Notes: a model not told the origin generated them from the letters alone. A stretch of 64,000 nt of DNA from G020348185 sp964525045 (GCA_964525045.1 CAZGFD010000019.1:5879-69878); one strand, 5' to 3'; shown: positions 41,382-51,287, counted from the first letter of the stretch. A program made the numbers and translations.

Positions 41382-44072
41382 TTATCCTACAGAACCTAAC
41401 TCAAATTTTCCTCCCCAGCTCCTCAGCATTGAGGTTTTCAAAGCCTTATGCTCAGGAAAGTTCAGTTCCGGGTCTTTCTTCATTAATGAAAGAGTTTCAT
41501 TCCGTGCTCGAATAAGCAGGGCGTGGTCCCTGACCAGATCAGCCACTCGAAAATCGAGGCCTCCCCATTGGCGAACTCCCAGGAAATCTCCCGGTCCTCG
41601 AATTTTTAAATCTTCTTCGGCCAATTGAAATCCATCTGAACATCGGACTAATATTTCAAGCCGTTTTCGCGCCGATGAGGCAGAGCCCCCTGAGGCCCTT
41701 AGGGTTGGGAATACCGGGGAGTTTCCCGCCCCCAAAGGAATCTGTCCATTCCTGGGACCAGGTCCCTCATAAGTTGCTGATCTTCCTGACCTTCCAATCA
41801 ATAGGCAATAGGCCTGATCCGATCCACGCCCTACACGTCCGCGTAATTGGTGCAATTGAGCCAAGCCAAAACGGTCGGCATCTTCGATGAGCATCACACT
41901 GGCATTTGGGACATCGACCCCCACTTCAATGACTGTCGTGGCAACCAAAATATGTATGGTCCCGTTTTTAAACCCGTTCATAACGTTTTGCTTTTCTTTG
42001 GATTTCATTCGTCCATGCAACAGGCCAATACGTTGTGTCGGAAACTCGTCTTGTTGCAACCTCTCGGCAGCCTGGATGGCGGCTTGTACATCAAGTTTTT
42101 CCGATTGTTCGACCAGCGGATAGACTATATAGCCCTGTCGTCCAGCTTCCACCTCTTTTCGCAATATCGCATAGGCACGAGATTTGTCACTCGCCCGATA
42201 TAAACGGGTGTGAACAGGTTTCCGGCCGGGGGGGAGTTGGTCAATGACAGAGACATCCAGATCTCCGTAGACCGTCAGAGACAGGGTCCGGGGAATTGGC
42301 GTGGCCGTCATCACCAAGACATCGGGGCGCTCACCTCCCTTGCCCCTCAATCGAGCCCGCTGTAACACTCCAAATTTATGTTGTTCATCAATAACCACAA
42401 GACCAAGCTTTAGAAAATGGACATCTGGTTGAAGGAGGGCATGAGTCCCGATCGCGATCCGGACTTCGCCGGAATGAAGTTTCTCTAAAGTTTGTTTGCG
42501 CTCCCGTTTCGACTGTCCGCCTTTTAAAAGAACAGATTTGAGTCCAAGGGCTCGGAAATACGGTAACAGCGTAAAATAATGTTGCTCACTTAACACTTCC
42601 GTCGGCGCCATCAGAGCAGCTTGATACCCCGAACCACAGGCCATGAGGATGGCATGAAGGGCGACGACCGTTTTCCCTGATCCCACGTCACCTTGAATCA
42701 GCCGATTCATACATTTCGTTTGAGCCATATCGCTGCGAATTTCCTCAATTACCCGTTCCTGGGCCGGAGTCAATGAAAACGGCAGTTTTGACTGAAGTTT
42801 TTTCACCAACTCATGGTGTCCGGAGAACGAAATCCCCTGAGATTCTGTCTTCACCATCCTGCGCCGAATCGCCAACGCTAATTGCAACGAAAAAAATTCT
42901 TCAAAAATTAAACGTCGATGTGCGGATGTGGTTCCCTGGTTCAGTTGATCAATGTCTTCCCCGCCACTTGGAAAATGTAATTGCCCTAACGCATCTGCAA
43001 GGGAGGGAAGTCGAAGGCGAGTGGTGAGGTTCGCAGGAAAAATTTCCTCGACCGCATGCCCAAATTGATGGTGTAGCCCGCGAAGGATGCGACGGATCTG
43101 ACGGGAGGTCAACCCTCTGGTTTCATGATAGACCGGAACAATTCCACCCACGTCCTTGTCGAGATCTTCCTTCTGGATAATTTCATATTGTGGGCCACGC
43201 ATCTGAAAAGACCTGTTGCGATTTCGATTCACCGACACCATCCCGTTCATCAACACTTGGGTCCCATCCGTCATTATCTTTTCCAGATACGGTTGGTTAA
43301 AAAATACGCATTCCAATAGACCGGACTTGTCATCCACCACGACGTTGAGCATCATTAACCCTCGGCGGGCCGTCCGATGTAAAGAATGCCCTGTAATCGT
43401 TCCGCATACGGTCGCCTTCATCCCGGGTTGAAGGGAACGAATGGATGAAATGACTGATCGGTCCTCATATCGCCAAGGAACAAACCATAAGGCATCTTCA
43501 ATGGTGACCACTCCGAGTTTTTTCAATAACGCCGCCCGATTGGGTCCTACCCCTTTGGCATATTGCACTGACATGTCTGAGAGGGCTTCTTTCTGTCTTG
43601 TGCCTTTGAGCCCTTCAGCCCTCGGTTCTTCAATAGAGAATTGAGCGGCTAATCCGTCGGGATTTTCACCCCTGGCTCTACCCTCAGTCGATTCCTGAAG
43701 ACCGGAAGGGGGAATGGATCCCAATTCCTTAAGCTGCGATCGGCGGTATTTCTGAAGTCGAACCAGAATCCTCTGTCCCTCAGTTATGCGAAGCTCACGC
43801 TCTTTCCGATCCAGAGCGTCATCGTAACCCGTAAATACCTGCTTCAAATGCAACAAAGTGGTTTCTATTGGAGGAGGCAGAAAGGTTCCTCGCAAAATCT
43901 GCATGATATGATTTGTTACGTCGGTTCCCAGGTTTTCATTCCTGGACTGCCGGGAGGATAAAGATTGACTGGCGATTTGGATAAGCCATTCCAGGTGGGA
44001 AAAGGATTGGTCCCAAGAATGAGGGGCCTCAGCCCCATCAGATTCAGGTTGAGAGATCATGCGGAAAGCCAA
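41382..44072 (-). CDS. recG: ATP-dependent DNA helicase RecG
   Basis: Branch-migrating helicase that processes replication forks and Holliday junctions. The wedge/OB domain starts near residue 190 (YAKGVGPNRAALLKKLGV). Walker A is LIQGDVGSGKTVVALHAIL, motif II is DEQHKFGVLQRA, and motif VI is QLRGRVGRGSDQAYCLL. The 896-residue length exceeds the usual ~700: about 185 extra N-terminal residues and an insertion of about 35 Gly/Ser/Pro-rich residues just after motif VI (GPGPRNGQIPLGAG), before the TRG block EEDLKIRGPGDFLG. Divergent from rpmB. Confidence 0.95.
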   Translation of the reverse strand: MAFRMISQPESDGAEAPHSWDQSFSHLEWLIQIASQSLSSRQSRNENLGTDVTNHIMQILRGTFLPPPIETTLLHLKQVFTGYDDALDRKERELRITEGQRILVRLQKYRRSQLKELGSIPPSGLQESTEGRARGENPDGLAAQFSIEEPRAEGLKGTRQKEALSDMSVQYAKGVGPNRAALLKKLGVVTIEDALWFVPWRYEDRSVISSIRSLQPGMKATVCGTITGHSLHRTARRGLMMLNVVVDDKSGLLECVFFNQPYLEKIMTDGTQVLMNGMVSVNRNRNRSFQMRGPQYEIIQKEDLDKDVGGIVPVYHETRGLTSRQIRRILRGLHHQFGHAVEEIFPANLTTRLRLPSLADALGQLHFPSGGEDIDQLNQGTTSAHRRLIFEEFFSLQLALAIRRRMVKTESQGISFSGHHELVKKLQSKLPFSLTPAQERVIEEIRSDMAQTKCMNRLIQGDVGSGKTVVALHAILMACGSGYQAALMAPTEVLSEQHYFTLLPYFRALGLKSVLLKGGQSKRERKQTLEKLHSGEVRIAIGTHALLQPDVHFLKLGLVVIDEQHKFGVLQRARLRGKGGERPDVLVMTATPIPRTLSLTVYGDLDVSVIDQLPPGRKPVHTRLYRASDKSRAYAILRKEVEAGRQGYIVYPLVEQSEKLDVQAAIQAAERLQQDEFPTQRIGLLHGRMKSKEKQNVMNGFKNGTIHILVATTVIEVGVDVPNASVMLIEDADRFGLAQLHQLRGRVGRGSDQAYCLLIGRSGRSATYEGPGPRNGQIPLGAGNSPVFPTLRASGGSASSARKRLEILVRCSDGFQLAEEDLKIRGPGDFLGVRQWGGLDFRVADLVRDHALLIRARNETLSLMKKDPELNFPEHKALKTSMLRSWGGKFELGSVG

Positions 44073-44179
44073 ATTTGACCGGAGCCCCTACCCCAGGTGG
44101 GCTTGAGTTCAGAGGAAGTCCTATGGTAACAAGCTTCTTTAGGCACTCACAATAAACGGAAAAGTAAGGAGTTCCGACC

Positions 44180-44371
44180 ATGGCCTTTGCCTGTGAAATA
44201 TGTGGAAAAAAACGACAAGTAGGGAATAATGTCAGCCACGCTAACAATCGAACCAAGCGTGTATTTCGACCAAATCTCCAGATGGTCCGTGCCCTCGTCC
44301 GGGGAACCGCACGTCGTCTGCAGGTCTGTACCCGATGCCTTCGGTCAGGATTAGTACAGAAAGCTGTCTAA
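44180..44371 (+). CDS. rpmB: 50S ribosomal protein L28
   Basis: 63-residue L28 starting MAFACEICGKKRQVGNNVSHANN, with KRVFRPNLQ and a closing CTRCLRSG. The CEIC and CTRC pairs mark the zinc-binding (C+) form. AAGGAG lies 8 nt before the ATG. It stands alone between recG and lnt, and is followed by two heptad tracts. Confidence 0.97.
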   Translation: MAFACEICGKKRQVGNNVSHANNRTKRVFRPNLQMVRALVRGTARRLQVCTRCLRSGLVQKAV

Positions 44372-44407
44372 TCATACCCAATTGTCGAGTCGGGAACTAA
44401 TGACTCG

Positions 44408-44440
44408 GGTTCCAGGTTTCAGGTTCCCGGTTTCAGATTA
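44408..44440. repeat. heptad repeat tract, GTTTCAG family (single arm)
   Basis: Units GGTTCCA, GGTTTCA, GGTTCCC, GGTTTCA, then GATTAAG. It follows rpmB by about 37 nt, after a CGAGTC/GACTCG inverted repeat, and precedes an ATATCGA-type element. Confidence 0.7.
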
Positions 44441-44532
44441 AGATTCGTTTTCCTCCTTTGCTCGCCTGAGTACCTTCCCAGCACCGTCTTCACTTTCCAG
44501 ATGCGTAGGGACATAGGGCTCCCTTTAAAGAA

Positions 44533-44624
44533 ATATCGAATATCGAACAAGGAATGTCGAATCATAAAAGGGGAAAGACTTAGTTCGACATTCGTTATTC
44601 CTTGTTCGACATTCGATATTCTCC
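44533..44624. repeat. heptad repeat element, ATATCGA family, two arms
   Basis: Left arm ATATCGA, ATATCGA, ACAAGGA, ATGTCGA, ATCATAA; right arm TTCGACA, TTCGTTA, TTCCTTG, TTCGACA, TTCGATA, TTCTCCT. It is a close relative of the element at 35284, with the same ACAAGGA/TTCCTTG third unit, but its loop is AAAGGGGAAAGACTTAG instead of a GC hairpin. Between rpmB and lnt. Confidence 0.87.
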
Positions 44625-44719
44625 TAGTTTACCTTGCCAAGTTACTCCGGATTCTTAGGTCCCTCGCTCCAATCCCGCCCCTTGCAACCTGAGACACATT
44701 CCCCTATATCCTATCTTCT

Positions 44720-46336
44720 GTGGTGATCTTGAACACTCCGCTTCGCCTAGCCGCAGCTTGTCTGACAGGGATCCTCTATCCCCTGTGTTTTCCAAATTTT
44801 GATCTGGGATGGCTAGCTTGGGTTGTCCTGATTCCGCTCCATTTCGCAATCGAAGGATTACCTCCACGCCGGGCATTTTGGTGGGGCTGGCTAGCCGGAA
44901 CCATTGCCTTTGTCGGTGTGATGTTCTGGGTCATTACGGCCATGTCTTTGTACGGTCAGGTCCCGTTGATCGTCAGCCTGCTCCTCATGCTCCTATTGGC
45001 AAGCTACTTAGGTGCCTTCATCGGTTTATATGCGTTAGGCATCTCCTGGGGTCAACAATCCCGGCCCATAATGTTGGCTATTGGAGGAGGCTGTCTGTGG
45101 GTGGCTTTGGAATTCTTACGCACGCACTTTCTCAGTGGATTACCTTGGGCCTTGCTTGGGTATTCCCAATACCAATGGCTCACGGTGATTCAATTTGCCG
45201 ACATGACGGGCGTGTATGGAGTGTCTTTTCTCATTGTATTGGTCAATTCGACTCTTGCTTCTCTCCTCCTCTGGAACCTCCACCAACCCCGTTCACCTGG
45301 TATTCCCTTTCCCCGGTCAACATTGTTCACTACGGTGACTGCCCTAGGCCTGGTTCTCAGCTATGGAATGTGGAAGATGGACACCCAATCCAAATTGGAT
45401 TCCCAGGCACCTCAATTGAACATCGGATTGGTCCAGGCCAATATTGATCAAGCCCATAAATGGGATAAAGCCTATCGGCAAGAAACCTTACGTCGGTATG
45501 CCGATTTGAGCGCTCAGGCAGCTCAGAATGTTGACCTCTTGGTTTGGCCGGAAGCGGCCACACCATTTCTATTCGAACGGGAACCCGATTATCAGGGGAA
45601 GGTCCTCCAAATTGTCCATGATGCCCAAAGCCCTTTGCTCTTTGGAAGCCCGGCTCTTCGGCATGAAAGCGATGGAACGCCGTATCTATTGAATAGTGCC
45701 TATCTTCTCACTCAGTCAGGAAGGGTTGCCGGAATCTATGACAAGCGCCACTTAGTTCCCTTCGGCGAGTATATTCCCCTGAGAACGCTTTTATTTTTTC
45801 TGGACAAATTAGTTGTGGGCATTGGAGACTTCAAAGCCGGAACGGGACCGTTAACCTTGACCCTCGCGAAGGACAGTTCACTTCCCGAAACTCGTTTTGG
45901 TGTGGCTATCTGTTTTGAAGTCATTTTTCCAAATGAAGTGCGCCAAATGGTCAAGGAGGGAGCAGACTTTTTAGTCACCATTACCAATGACGCCTGGTTC
46001 GGTCACTCTGTCGCTCCCTATCAACATTTTGGAATGGTGGTATTACGGGCAGTGGAAAATCGCACAGCCTTTGCGCGGGCGGCGAATACGGGCATTTCAG
46101 GGTTTATTGCACCGGACGGTCGAATCTTAGCCGCAACCCCCATCTTTACTCAGGAGGCCATCACCGGTTCCATCCCCTTTCGAAAGACGACCACGATTTA
46201 TACTACTTTTGGCGACGTGTTTGCCTGGGCTTGTGTTATAATGGCCACGTTATGGATTTGGATTGCCAAACGGCCTGCCGCCAAGAAGTCATTACCCAAA
46301 GTATGTGACCCAGAAAAAGGAGAAAAGAATGCTTGA
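44720..46336 (+). CDS. lnt: apolipoprotein N-acyltransferase
   Basis: Adds the third acyl chain to the N-terminal Cys of lipoproteins at the inner membrane. The N-terminal part holds about six membrane helices. The periplasmic nitrilase domain begins near residue 235 (LNIGLVQANIDQAHKW), with catalytic Glu in VWPEAATPF, Lys in YDKRHLVPFGEYIPL and Cys in GVAICFEVIFP. GTG 44720 or the next codon GTG is the start. 538 residues. It overlaps prfB by 8 nt. Its substrates would include the lipoproteins encoded nearby. Confidence 0.95.
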   Translation: MVILNTPLRLAAACLTGILYPLCFPNFDLGWLAWVVLIPLHFAIEGLPPRRAFWWGWLAGTIAFVGVMFWVITAMSLYGQVPLIVSLLLMLLLASYLGAFIGLYALGISWGQQSRPIMLAIGGGCLWVALEFLRTHFLSGLPWALLGYSQYQWLTVIQFADMTGVYGVSFLIVLVNSTLASLLLWNLHQPRSPGIPFPRSTLFTTVTALGLVLSYGMWKMDTQSKLDSQAPQLNIGLVQANIDQAHKWDKAYRQETLRRYADLSAQAAQNVDLLVWPEAATPFLFEREPDYQGKVLQIVHDAQSPLLFGSPALRHESDGTPYLLNSAYLLTQSGRVAGIYDKRHLVPFGEYIPLRTLLFFLDKLVVGIGDFKAGTGPLTLTLAKDSSLPETRFGVAICFEVIFPNEVRQMVKEGADFLVTITNDAWFGHSVAPYQHFGMVVLRAVENRTAFARAANTGISGFIAPDGRILAATPIFTQEAITGSIPFRKTTTIYTTFGDVFAWACVIMATLWIWIAKRPAAKKSLPKVCDPEKGEKNA

Positions 46337-47445
46337 AGACCTTCGCACCCGGATGACCCACATTGCCACACAGATCTCTGACCTACGGAGGTCTCTTTGA
46401 CCTCCCTCGCCTTACAACTGAACTGGAAGAAATCGAACAGGAAATTGCTCAACCCGATTTTTGGAAGGATGCCCAAGCTGCGGTCAAAGTGGGACGCAAA
46501 AAGGCATCTATTCAAGCCCAGATTCAACGCCTTGAGAGCTTGGAACGACAATATGGAGATCTGGAAGCCTTGGTGGAGCTCATGGGTGAACAGGAGGATG
46601 CCGACTTCCAAGATGAATTGTCTACGGGGTTACGACAAATTGAGGCAAACCTGGAAAAATGGAGGTTGGAGCGACTGCTCTCTGGCGAACACGATTCCAA
46701 TCCAGCTATTCTCAGCATTAACCCCGGCGCAGGCGGTACCGAATCGCAGGATTGGGCTCAAATGCTGATGCGCATGTACGTGCGTTGGGCTGAGCAACGG
46801 GGATACAGAGTCGACACCATCGACCTTCTACCCGGGGACGAAGCCGGCATCAAAAGTGTGACTCTTGGAATCTCCGGTCCTCATGCGTATGGGTACCTCA
46901 AAGCGGAGGCCGGCGTTCATCGATTGGTCCGTATTTCCCCCTTTGATGCGAACAAGCGACGCCATACCTCGTTTGCCGCCGTCGGTGTCTATCCGGAACT
47001 TGAAGAAGAAGATGGAGAAATTGTCATCGATGACAAAGATCTCAAGATCGATACCTTTCGGGCCGGTGGAGCCGGAGGCCAAAATGTCAATAAAGTGGAA
47101 ACAGCCGTACGAATGACCCATATTCCGACGGGTATTGTGGTCCAATGCCAAAATGAACGATCTCAACTTCAAAACCGCATGGGCGCCATGCGTGTCCTTA
47201 GAGCGAAATTATTCGAATTGGAACAACAGAAAAAAGAAGCCGAGTTTCAAAATATCGTTGGTGAGAAAAAGGATATCGCCTGGGGGAGTCAGATTCGGTC
47301 ATATGTCTTTCAACCCTATCAGATGGTTAAAGACCATCGGACCAATTATGAATCCGGCAATGTCTCCTCTGTGATGGACGGTGCGTTAGATCCCTTTATT
47401 GATGCCTATTTAAAGGAACAATCTTCACAAACCAGATCCGCTTGA
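46329..47445 (+). CDS. prfB: peptide chain release factor 2, with programmed +1 frameshift
   Basis: Recognises UGA and UAA and releases the peptide. Translation starts at ATG 46329 (MLEDLRTRMTHIATQISDLR) and hits TGA at 46398-46400. A +1 shift at CTT TGA C resumes at GAC 46399, giving about 371 residues. The catalytic GGQ is in FRAGGAGGQNVNKVE. The SD-like CGGAGG lies 3 nt before CTT TGA, as in the classic site. Starting at 46363 would give a false N-terminus (MPHRSLTYGG). Coordinates span both frames: 46329-46397 joined to 46399-47445. It overlaps lnt by 8 nt. Confidence 0.96.
46386..46401 (+). promoter_or_regulatory. prfB programmed +1 frameshift site
   Basis: CGGAGG, then TCT CTT TGA C. 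The SD-like hexamer ends 3 nt before the slippery CTT, the TGA is in the zero frame, and a C follows it, which weakens termination. It matches the known RF2 autoregulation site: low RF2 favours the shift and restores RF2. Confidence 0.95.
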
Positions 47446-47527
47446 TGCCCGCGCCCACCATTCTCAACACCCACACCCAAGACCTAGAGAAACCCGGCCA
47501 ACACGATCAATTGAAATCCTGACAAAT

Positions 47528-49012
47528 ATGGATGACATCAACGACCAGCAACTTCAGCGTCAAGAAAAACTCAAGACGCTTCGAGACCTCGGCATCTCCC
47601 CATTTGGCAGTCGGTATGATGTCACCCATACGGTTCAGGATCTGCTCTCGTCCTACGGATCACAGACCAAGGCGGAACTGGAGGAAAACCTGGTTCCCTG
47701 TCGAATTGCCGGAAGGATTGTGGCGTTACGGCGATTTGGCAAAGCTGCGTTTGCCGCCCTTCAAGACGCAGGAGAGCGAATCCAGGTATATTTAAAACGT
47801 GACCTGCTCGGGGCCGAGTCGTATCAGCTTTGTCAGGAATTAGATCTCGGTGATTGGATTGGAGTTGACGGACGTCTATTCCGGACCAAAACTGATGAAT
47901 TGACGGTTGAAGTCCAGTCTCTCACGTTTCTGGCGAAGGGACTTCGTCCGTTACCTGAAAAGTGGCATGGGTTGACGGACATCGAAACCCGATACCGTCA
48001 ACGCTACGTTGATCTCATCGCCAATCCAAATATTCACCGTATTTTTCACATGCGGAGCAAGATTATTTCTGGAATTCGATCGTTCCTCACCTCGCGTGGG
48101 TTTTTGGAGGTCGAAACGCCCATGATGCAACCCATTCCCGGTGGTGCCACTGCCCGTCCGTTTGTCACTCACCACAACTCGTTGAACGCCGATCTCTATC
48201 TTCGAATTGCTCCTGAACTGTATTTAAAACGTTTGATCGTCGGTGGGTTTCGTCGAGTGTTCGAAATCAATCGAAATTTTCGAAACGAAGGCATCTCGAC
48301 TATTCACAATCCTGAATTCACGATGCTGGAATTCTATCAAGCGTATGCGGACTACCAGGATCTCATGGCCTTGACGGAAGAACTGTTTACCCAACTCGCA
48401 CAAGACATATGCGGGCAATTACAATTGGAATATCAGGGGGAATCCATTGATCTCACTCCACCCTGGCAGCGCATGGCCTATCTGGATGCCGTAGTGAAGG
48501 TCAACGGGTTGGATGCCGGCATTCTGACTGATCTGGGCAAAGCGGTAGAGGCCGCCAATCAATTACAGGTTGAGGTCGACTCCAAGGCCGGGTTGATCCC
48601 CGTACTGGTTCAACTATTTGAAGCGACGGTGGAGCCCACCTTGATCCAGCCGACTTTCATTACCGACTTTCCTCTTGCCATATCCCCGCTTGCGAAGCGA
48701 AAGGAATCGAATCCCGATTTGACCGACCGGTTTGAATTATTTATTGGTGGCCGGGAATTGGCGAATGGATTCTCCGAATTGAACGATCCTATTGATCAGC
48801 GGGGACGATTCGAGAAGCAGGATGCTCAACGAGCGGCTGGGGACGAGGAGGCGCACTATTTAGATGAGGACTTTGTCCGGGCATTGGAATACGGCATGCC
48901 TCCCACAGCGGGAGAAGGAATTGGCATTGACCGGCTGGTCATGCTGCTCACGAATCAAAGTTCCATCCGCGACGTGATTTTGTTTCCACAACTACGCCCG
49001 GAAAAACCCTAG
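47528..49012 (+). CDS. lysS: lysyl-tRNA synthetase (class II)
   Basis: Charges tRNA-Lys. The N-terminal OB anticodon-binding domain covers about residues 50-150 (AGRIVALRRFGKAAFAALQD). Class II motif 2 is FEINRNFRNEGISTIHNPEFTMLEFYQ broken into conserved segments, and motif 3 is GEGIGIDRLVMLL near the C-terminus. 494 residues. It follows prfB by about 80 nt, a common prfB-lysS order. Confidence 0.97.
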   Translation: MDDINDQQLQRQEKLKTLRDLGISPFGSRYDVTHTVQDLLSSYGSQTKAELEENLVPCRIAGRIVALRRFGKAAFAALQDAGERIQVYLKRDLLGAESYQLCQELDLGDWIGVDGRLFRTKTDELTVEVQSLTFLAKGLRPLPEKWHGLTDIETRYRQRYVDLIANPNIHRIFHMRSKIISGIRSFLTSRGFLEVETPMMQPIPGGATARPFVTHHNSLNADLYLRIAPELYLKRLIVGGFRRVFEINRNFRNEGISTIHNPEFTMLEFYQAYADYQDLMALTEELFTQLAQDICGQLQLEYQGESIDLTPPWQRMAYLDAVVKVNGLDAGILTDLGKAVEAANQLQVEVDSKAGLIPVLVQLFEATVEPTLIQPTFITDFPLAISPLAKRKESNPDLTDRFELFIGGRELANGFSELNDPIDQRGRFEKQDAQRAAGDEEAHYLDEDFVRALEYGMPPTAGEGIGIDRLVMLLTNQSSIRDVILFPQLRPEKP

Positions 49013-49040
49013 CAAGATGTTGAACACGACCAGTAGTGAA

Positions 49041-49083
49041 TGGTTTCAGGTTTTAAGTTTAAAAGCAGGAAACTAGGTTTTTG
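49041..49083. repeat. degenerate heptad tract, GTTTCAG family
   Basis: GGTTTCA, GGTTTTA, AGTTTAA, AAGCAGG, AAACTAG in weak 7-nt phase. It lies between lysS and lolC and is read in frame with the longest lolC ORF, which is why I place the lolC start downstream of it. Confidence 0.55.
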
Positions 49084-49150
49084 GTACCCAAACGATTTCT
49101 TTCCTTCAACCCAACTCGTTGGACATTTTCAGACTGTTAAAGGATTGAGA

Positions 49151-50440
49151 GTGAATCTTCCTTTCGAAGTATTTGTTGGCCTCCGCTACCTTCGCGCCAA
49201 ACGACGTCAGCGTACGATCTCGTTGAATACCTTCATCTCCATTACCGGCATTACTCTTGGGGTCGCCGCATTAATTGGAACCCTTGGGATCATGACGGGG
49301 TTTAAAGAAGATATGCAGGCGAAAATTTTAGGAACCCGGGCCCACGCCATCATTCAAGAGCGGGGGTATTCAGGCATGAGCGATTACGAGGTCGTTGTTC
49401 AAAAAACCGAAACGGTTCCAGGTGTCCTTGCCGCTGCACCTTATATTCTTAAGCAGGTGCTATTAAGTTCGAAAACTGGAGATAGGGGAGTGGTGTTGCG
49501 CGGAATTGACCCACTGAGAGAGGAAAGTGTGACCGAACTCGCGACCAATTTAAAATATGGGAATATGGCAGACCTTGAAAACCCGCCCCAAAGCCTTCAA
49601 ATGGACTCCCAAAACCATGGTGGCAGTGAAAAACCAAAATCCACTCGTCCAAAACCCGGAATTTTTCTGGGAAAACAATTGGCCCTGCAACTTGGTGTGT
49701 TCGTCGGGGATATCGTGAATGTGGTTTCACCTGTAGGAAAAAAAATTAATTTGATGGCCATGACACCCAAAATTCGACCATTCCTGGTTACAGGAGTCGT
49801 TGAAACGGGGATGTATGAATATGATGCAAACTTTGCCTATATTTCTTTGGGGGAAGCCCAAAAGTTTTTCAATCTTGGTCAGACCGTTTCGGGTGTTCAG
49901 TTGAAAGTGGAGGACGTCTTTTCGGCTGATAAAGTGGCCGAACGAACCCAGGCCATCTTAGGGCCTGGCTATTTTGCTTTCGATTGGATGGCCCAAAATC
50001 GGAATTTGTTTTCGGCATTAAAGATGGAAAAGTTCATGATGTTTTGCCTGCTCCTCTTCATTACGGTCGTGGCAGCATTCAATATCGTTGGAACCCTCGC
50101 CATGATCGTAACCGAGAAACAACGTGAGATCGCTATCCTAAAAACCATTGGGGCCACGCCCAAAGCCATCATGAGAATTTTCATGTTGAATGGTGTGGTC
50201 ATTGGTCTTACGGGAACGATCATCGGTATCCCCTTGGGCTATGCGGCTCTCTGGGCTATTCAAACATTTTATACCTTCGATCCGACGGTCTATTACATTT
50301 CTCAGATTCCCGTCCATGTCAAATCAGCTGACGTGTTGCTGGTTTCTATGGCTGCAATCTTAATCAGTTTCGCTGCGACCCTCTATCCATCTTGGCAGGC
50401 CGCCCGATTACAACCGGTCAGTGCACTTCGCTATGAATAA
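49151..50440 (+). CDS. lipoprotein-releasing ABC transporter permease (LolC/LolE)
   Basis: Inner-membrane subunit that extracts mature lipoproteins and hands them to LolA. About 429 residues from GTG 49151. It opens VNLPFEVFVGLRYLRAKRRQ, the usual LolC/E start, with a first membrane helix (SITGITLGVAALIGTLGIM), a large periplasmic domain, and three C-terminal helices with EKQREIAILKTIGATPKAI. AAGGA lies 7 nt before the GTG; the longer ORF from 49040 starts inside a repeat. One permease gene suggests a LolF-type homodimer (inference). It overlaps lolD by 8 nt. Confidence 0.9.
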   Translation: MNLPFEVFVGLRYLRAKRRQRTISLNTFISITGITLGVAALIGTLGIMTGFKEDMQAKILGTRAHAIIQERGYSGMSDYEVVVQKTETVPGVLAAAPYILKQVLLSSKTGDRGVVLRGIDPLREESVTELATNLKYGNMADLENPPQSLQMDSQNHGGSEKPKSTRPKPGIFLGKQLALQLGVFVGDIVNVVSPVGKKINLMAMTPKIRPFLVTGVVETGMYEYDANFAYISLGEAQKFFNLGQTVSGVQLKVEDVFSADKVAERTQAILGPGYFAFDWMAQNRNLFSALKMEKFMMFCLLLFITVVAAFNIVGTLAMIVTEKQREIAILKTIGATPKAIMRIFMLNGVVIGLTGTIIGIPLGYAALWAIQTFYTFDPTVYYISQIPVHVKSADVLLVSMAAILISFAATLYPSWQAARLQPVSALRYE

Positions 50441-51161
50441 TCCAGCCTCAGGGCTTGGGGCAAAACAGGACCCGTTGATCCAGATCACCGATCTGCATAA
50501 ATCGTTTCAATTGGGTAACCAGCACGTCGAGGTCCTGCGTGGCGTGAATTTGAATATCCATAGTGGAGAAATGATTGCGGTTGTGGGTGCATCAGGTGCT
50601 GGGAAAAGCACCCTTCTCCACATCATGGGAACCTTGGACCGACCGACAAAGGGAACAATTCTGCATGGAGGAAAGAATCTCCAGGACCTATCAGAGCCAT
50701 CCCTTGCCGCATTCAGGAATCGTCGGATCGGGTTTGTTTTTCAGTTTCATCATCTCCTGCCAGAATTTACCGCGCTGGAAAATACTTACCTTCCCGCTCT
50801 GATTCAAAAACAACCAAAACCTCAAGCCATCGATGAAGCCCAACGCCTCCTCTCCGAGGTCGGGCTCTCGCATCGGTATCACCATAAACCGGGAGAGTTA
50901 TCCGGCGGAGAACAGCAACGTGTGGCGGTAGCCCGTGCCCTGATTCGACGGCCAGAGTTGGTCTTGGCCGATGAACCGACCGGAAACCTGGATACTCATA
51001 CCGGGGAATCCCTCTTCGAATTGCTCAAAACCCTCAACCAAAAACATTCCATTGCCTTCGTGATCGTCACACATAACGAAAAACTCTCCGCACAGGCGGA
51101 TCGGATCATTCATCTGGAGGATGGTCTTATCACTCAAGATCGACAAATTGGGGAATTATAA
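50433..51161 (+). CDS. lolD: lipoprotein-releasing ABC transporter ATP-binding protein
   Basis: ATPase subunit of the Lol exporter. Walker A is VVGASGAGKSTLL, the Q-loop RIGFVFQFHHLLPEFTALEN, the signature LSGGEQQRVAVARAL and Walker B VLADEPTGNLD. I chose ATG 50433, which overlaps the lolC end in ATGAATAA. About 242 residues. A GTTTCAG/GAAACC hairpin tract follows the stop. Confidence 0.94.
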   Translation: MNNPASGLGAKQDPLIQITDLHKSFQLGNQHVEVLRGVNLNIHSGEMIAVVGASGAGKSTLLHIMGTLDRPTKGTILHGGKNLQDLSEPSLAAFRNRRIGFVFQFHHLLPEFTALENTYLPALIQKQPKPQAIDEAQRLLSEVGLSHRYHHKPGELSGGEQQRVAVARALIRRPELVLADEPTGNLDTHTGESLFELLKTLNQKHSIAFVIVTHNEKLSAQADRIIHLEDGLITQDRQIGEL

Positions 51162-51164
51162 AGA

Positions 51165-51287
51165 GGGTTTCGGGTTTCGGGTTTCGCGTTTCGGGGAAAC
51201 TAAAGAAGGGTCGGAGTACGAGTTCAAAGTCAAAAATTTTTGGGTTTTTCAACCCGAAACCTTAAACACAAAACTCGAAACCGAGAT
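51165..51287. repeat. heptad repeat element, GTTTCAG family, two arms
   Basis: The left arm is GGTTTCG, GGTTTCG, GGTTTCG, CGTTTCG, then GGGAAAC. The right part (about 51244-51285) holds AACCCGAAACC, AAACTCGAAACC in the opposite orientation. The arms can pair imperfectly across a ~45-nt loop. It starts 4 nt after the lolD stop and could act in transcription termination between converging lolD and the lipoprotein gene at 51321. Confidence 0.8.

Noticed and set aside
46363..46398. ATG 46363 as the start of release factor 2
   Set aside because: The classic frameshift site and the upstream ATG 46329 with correct N-terminal sequence show the real start.
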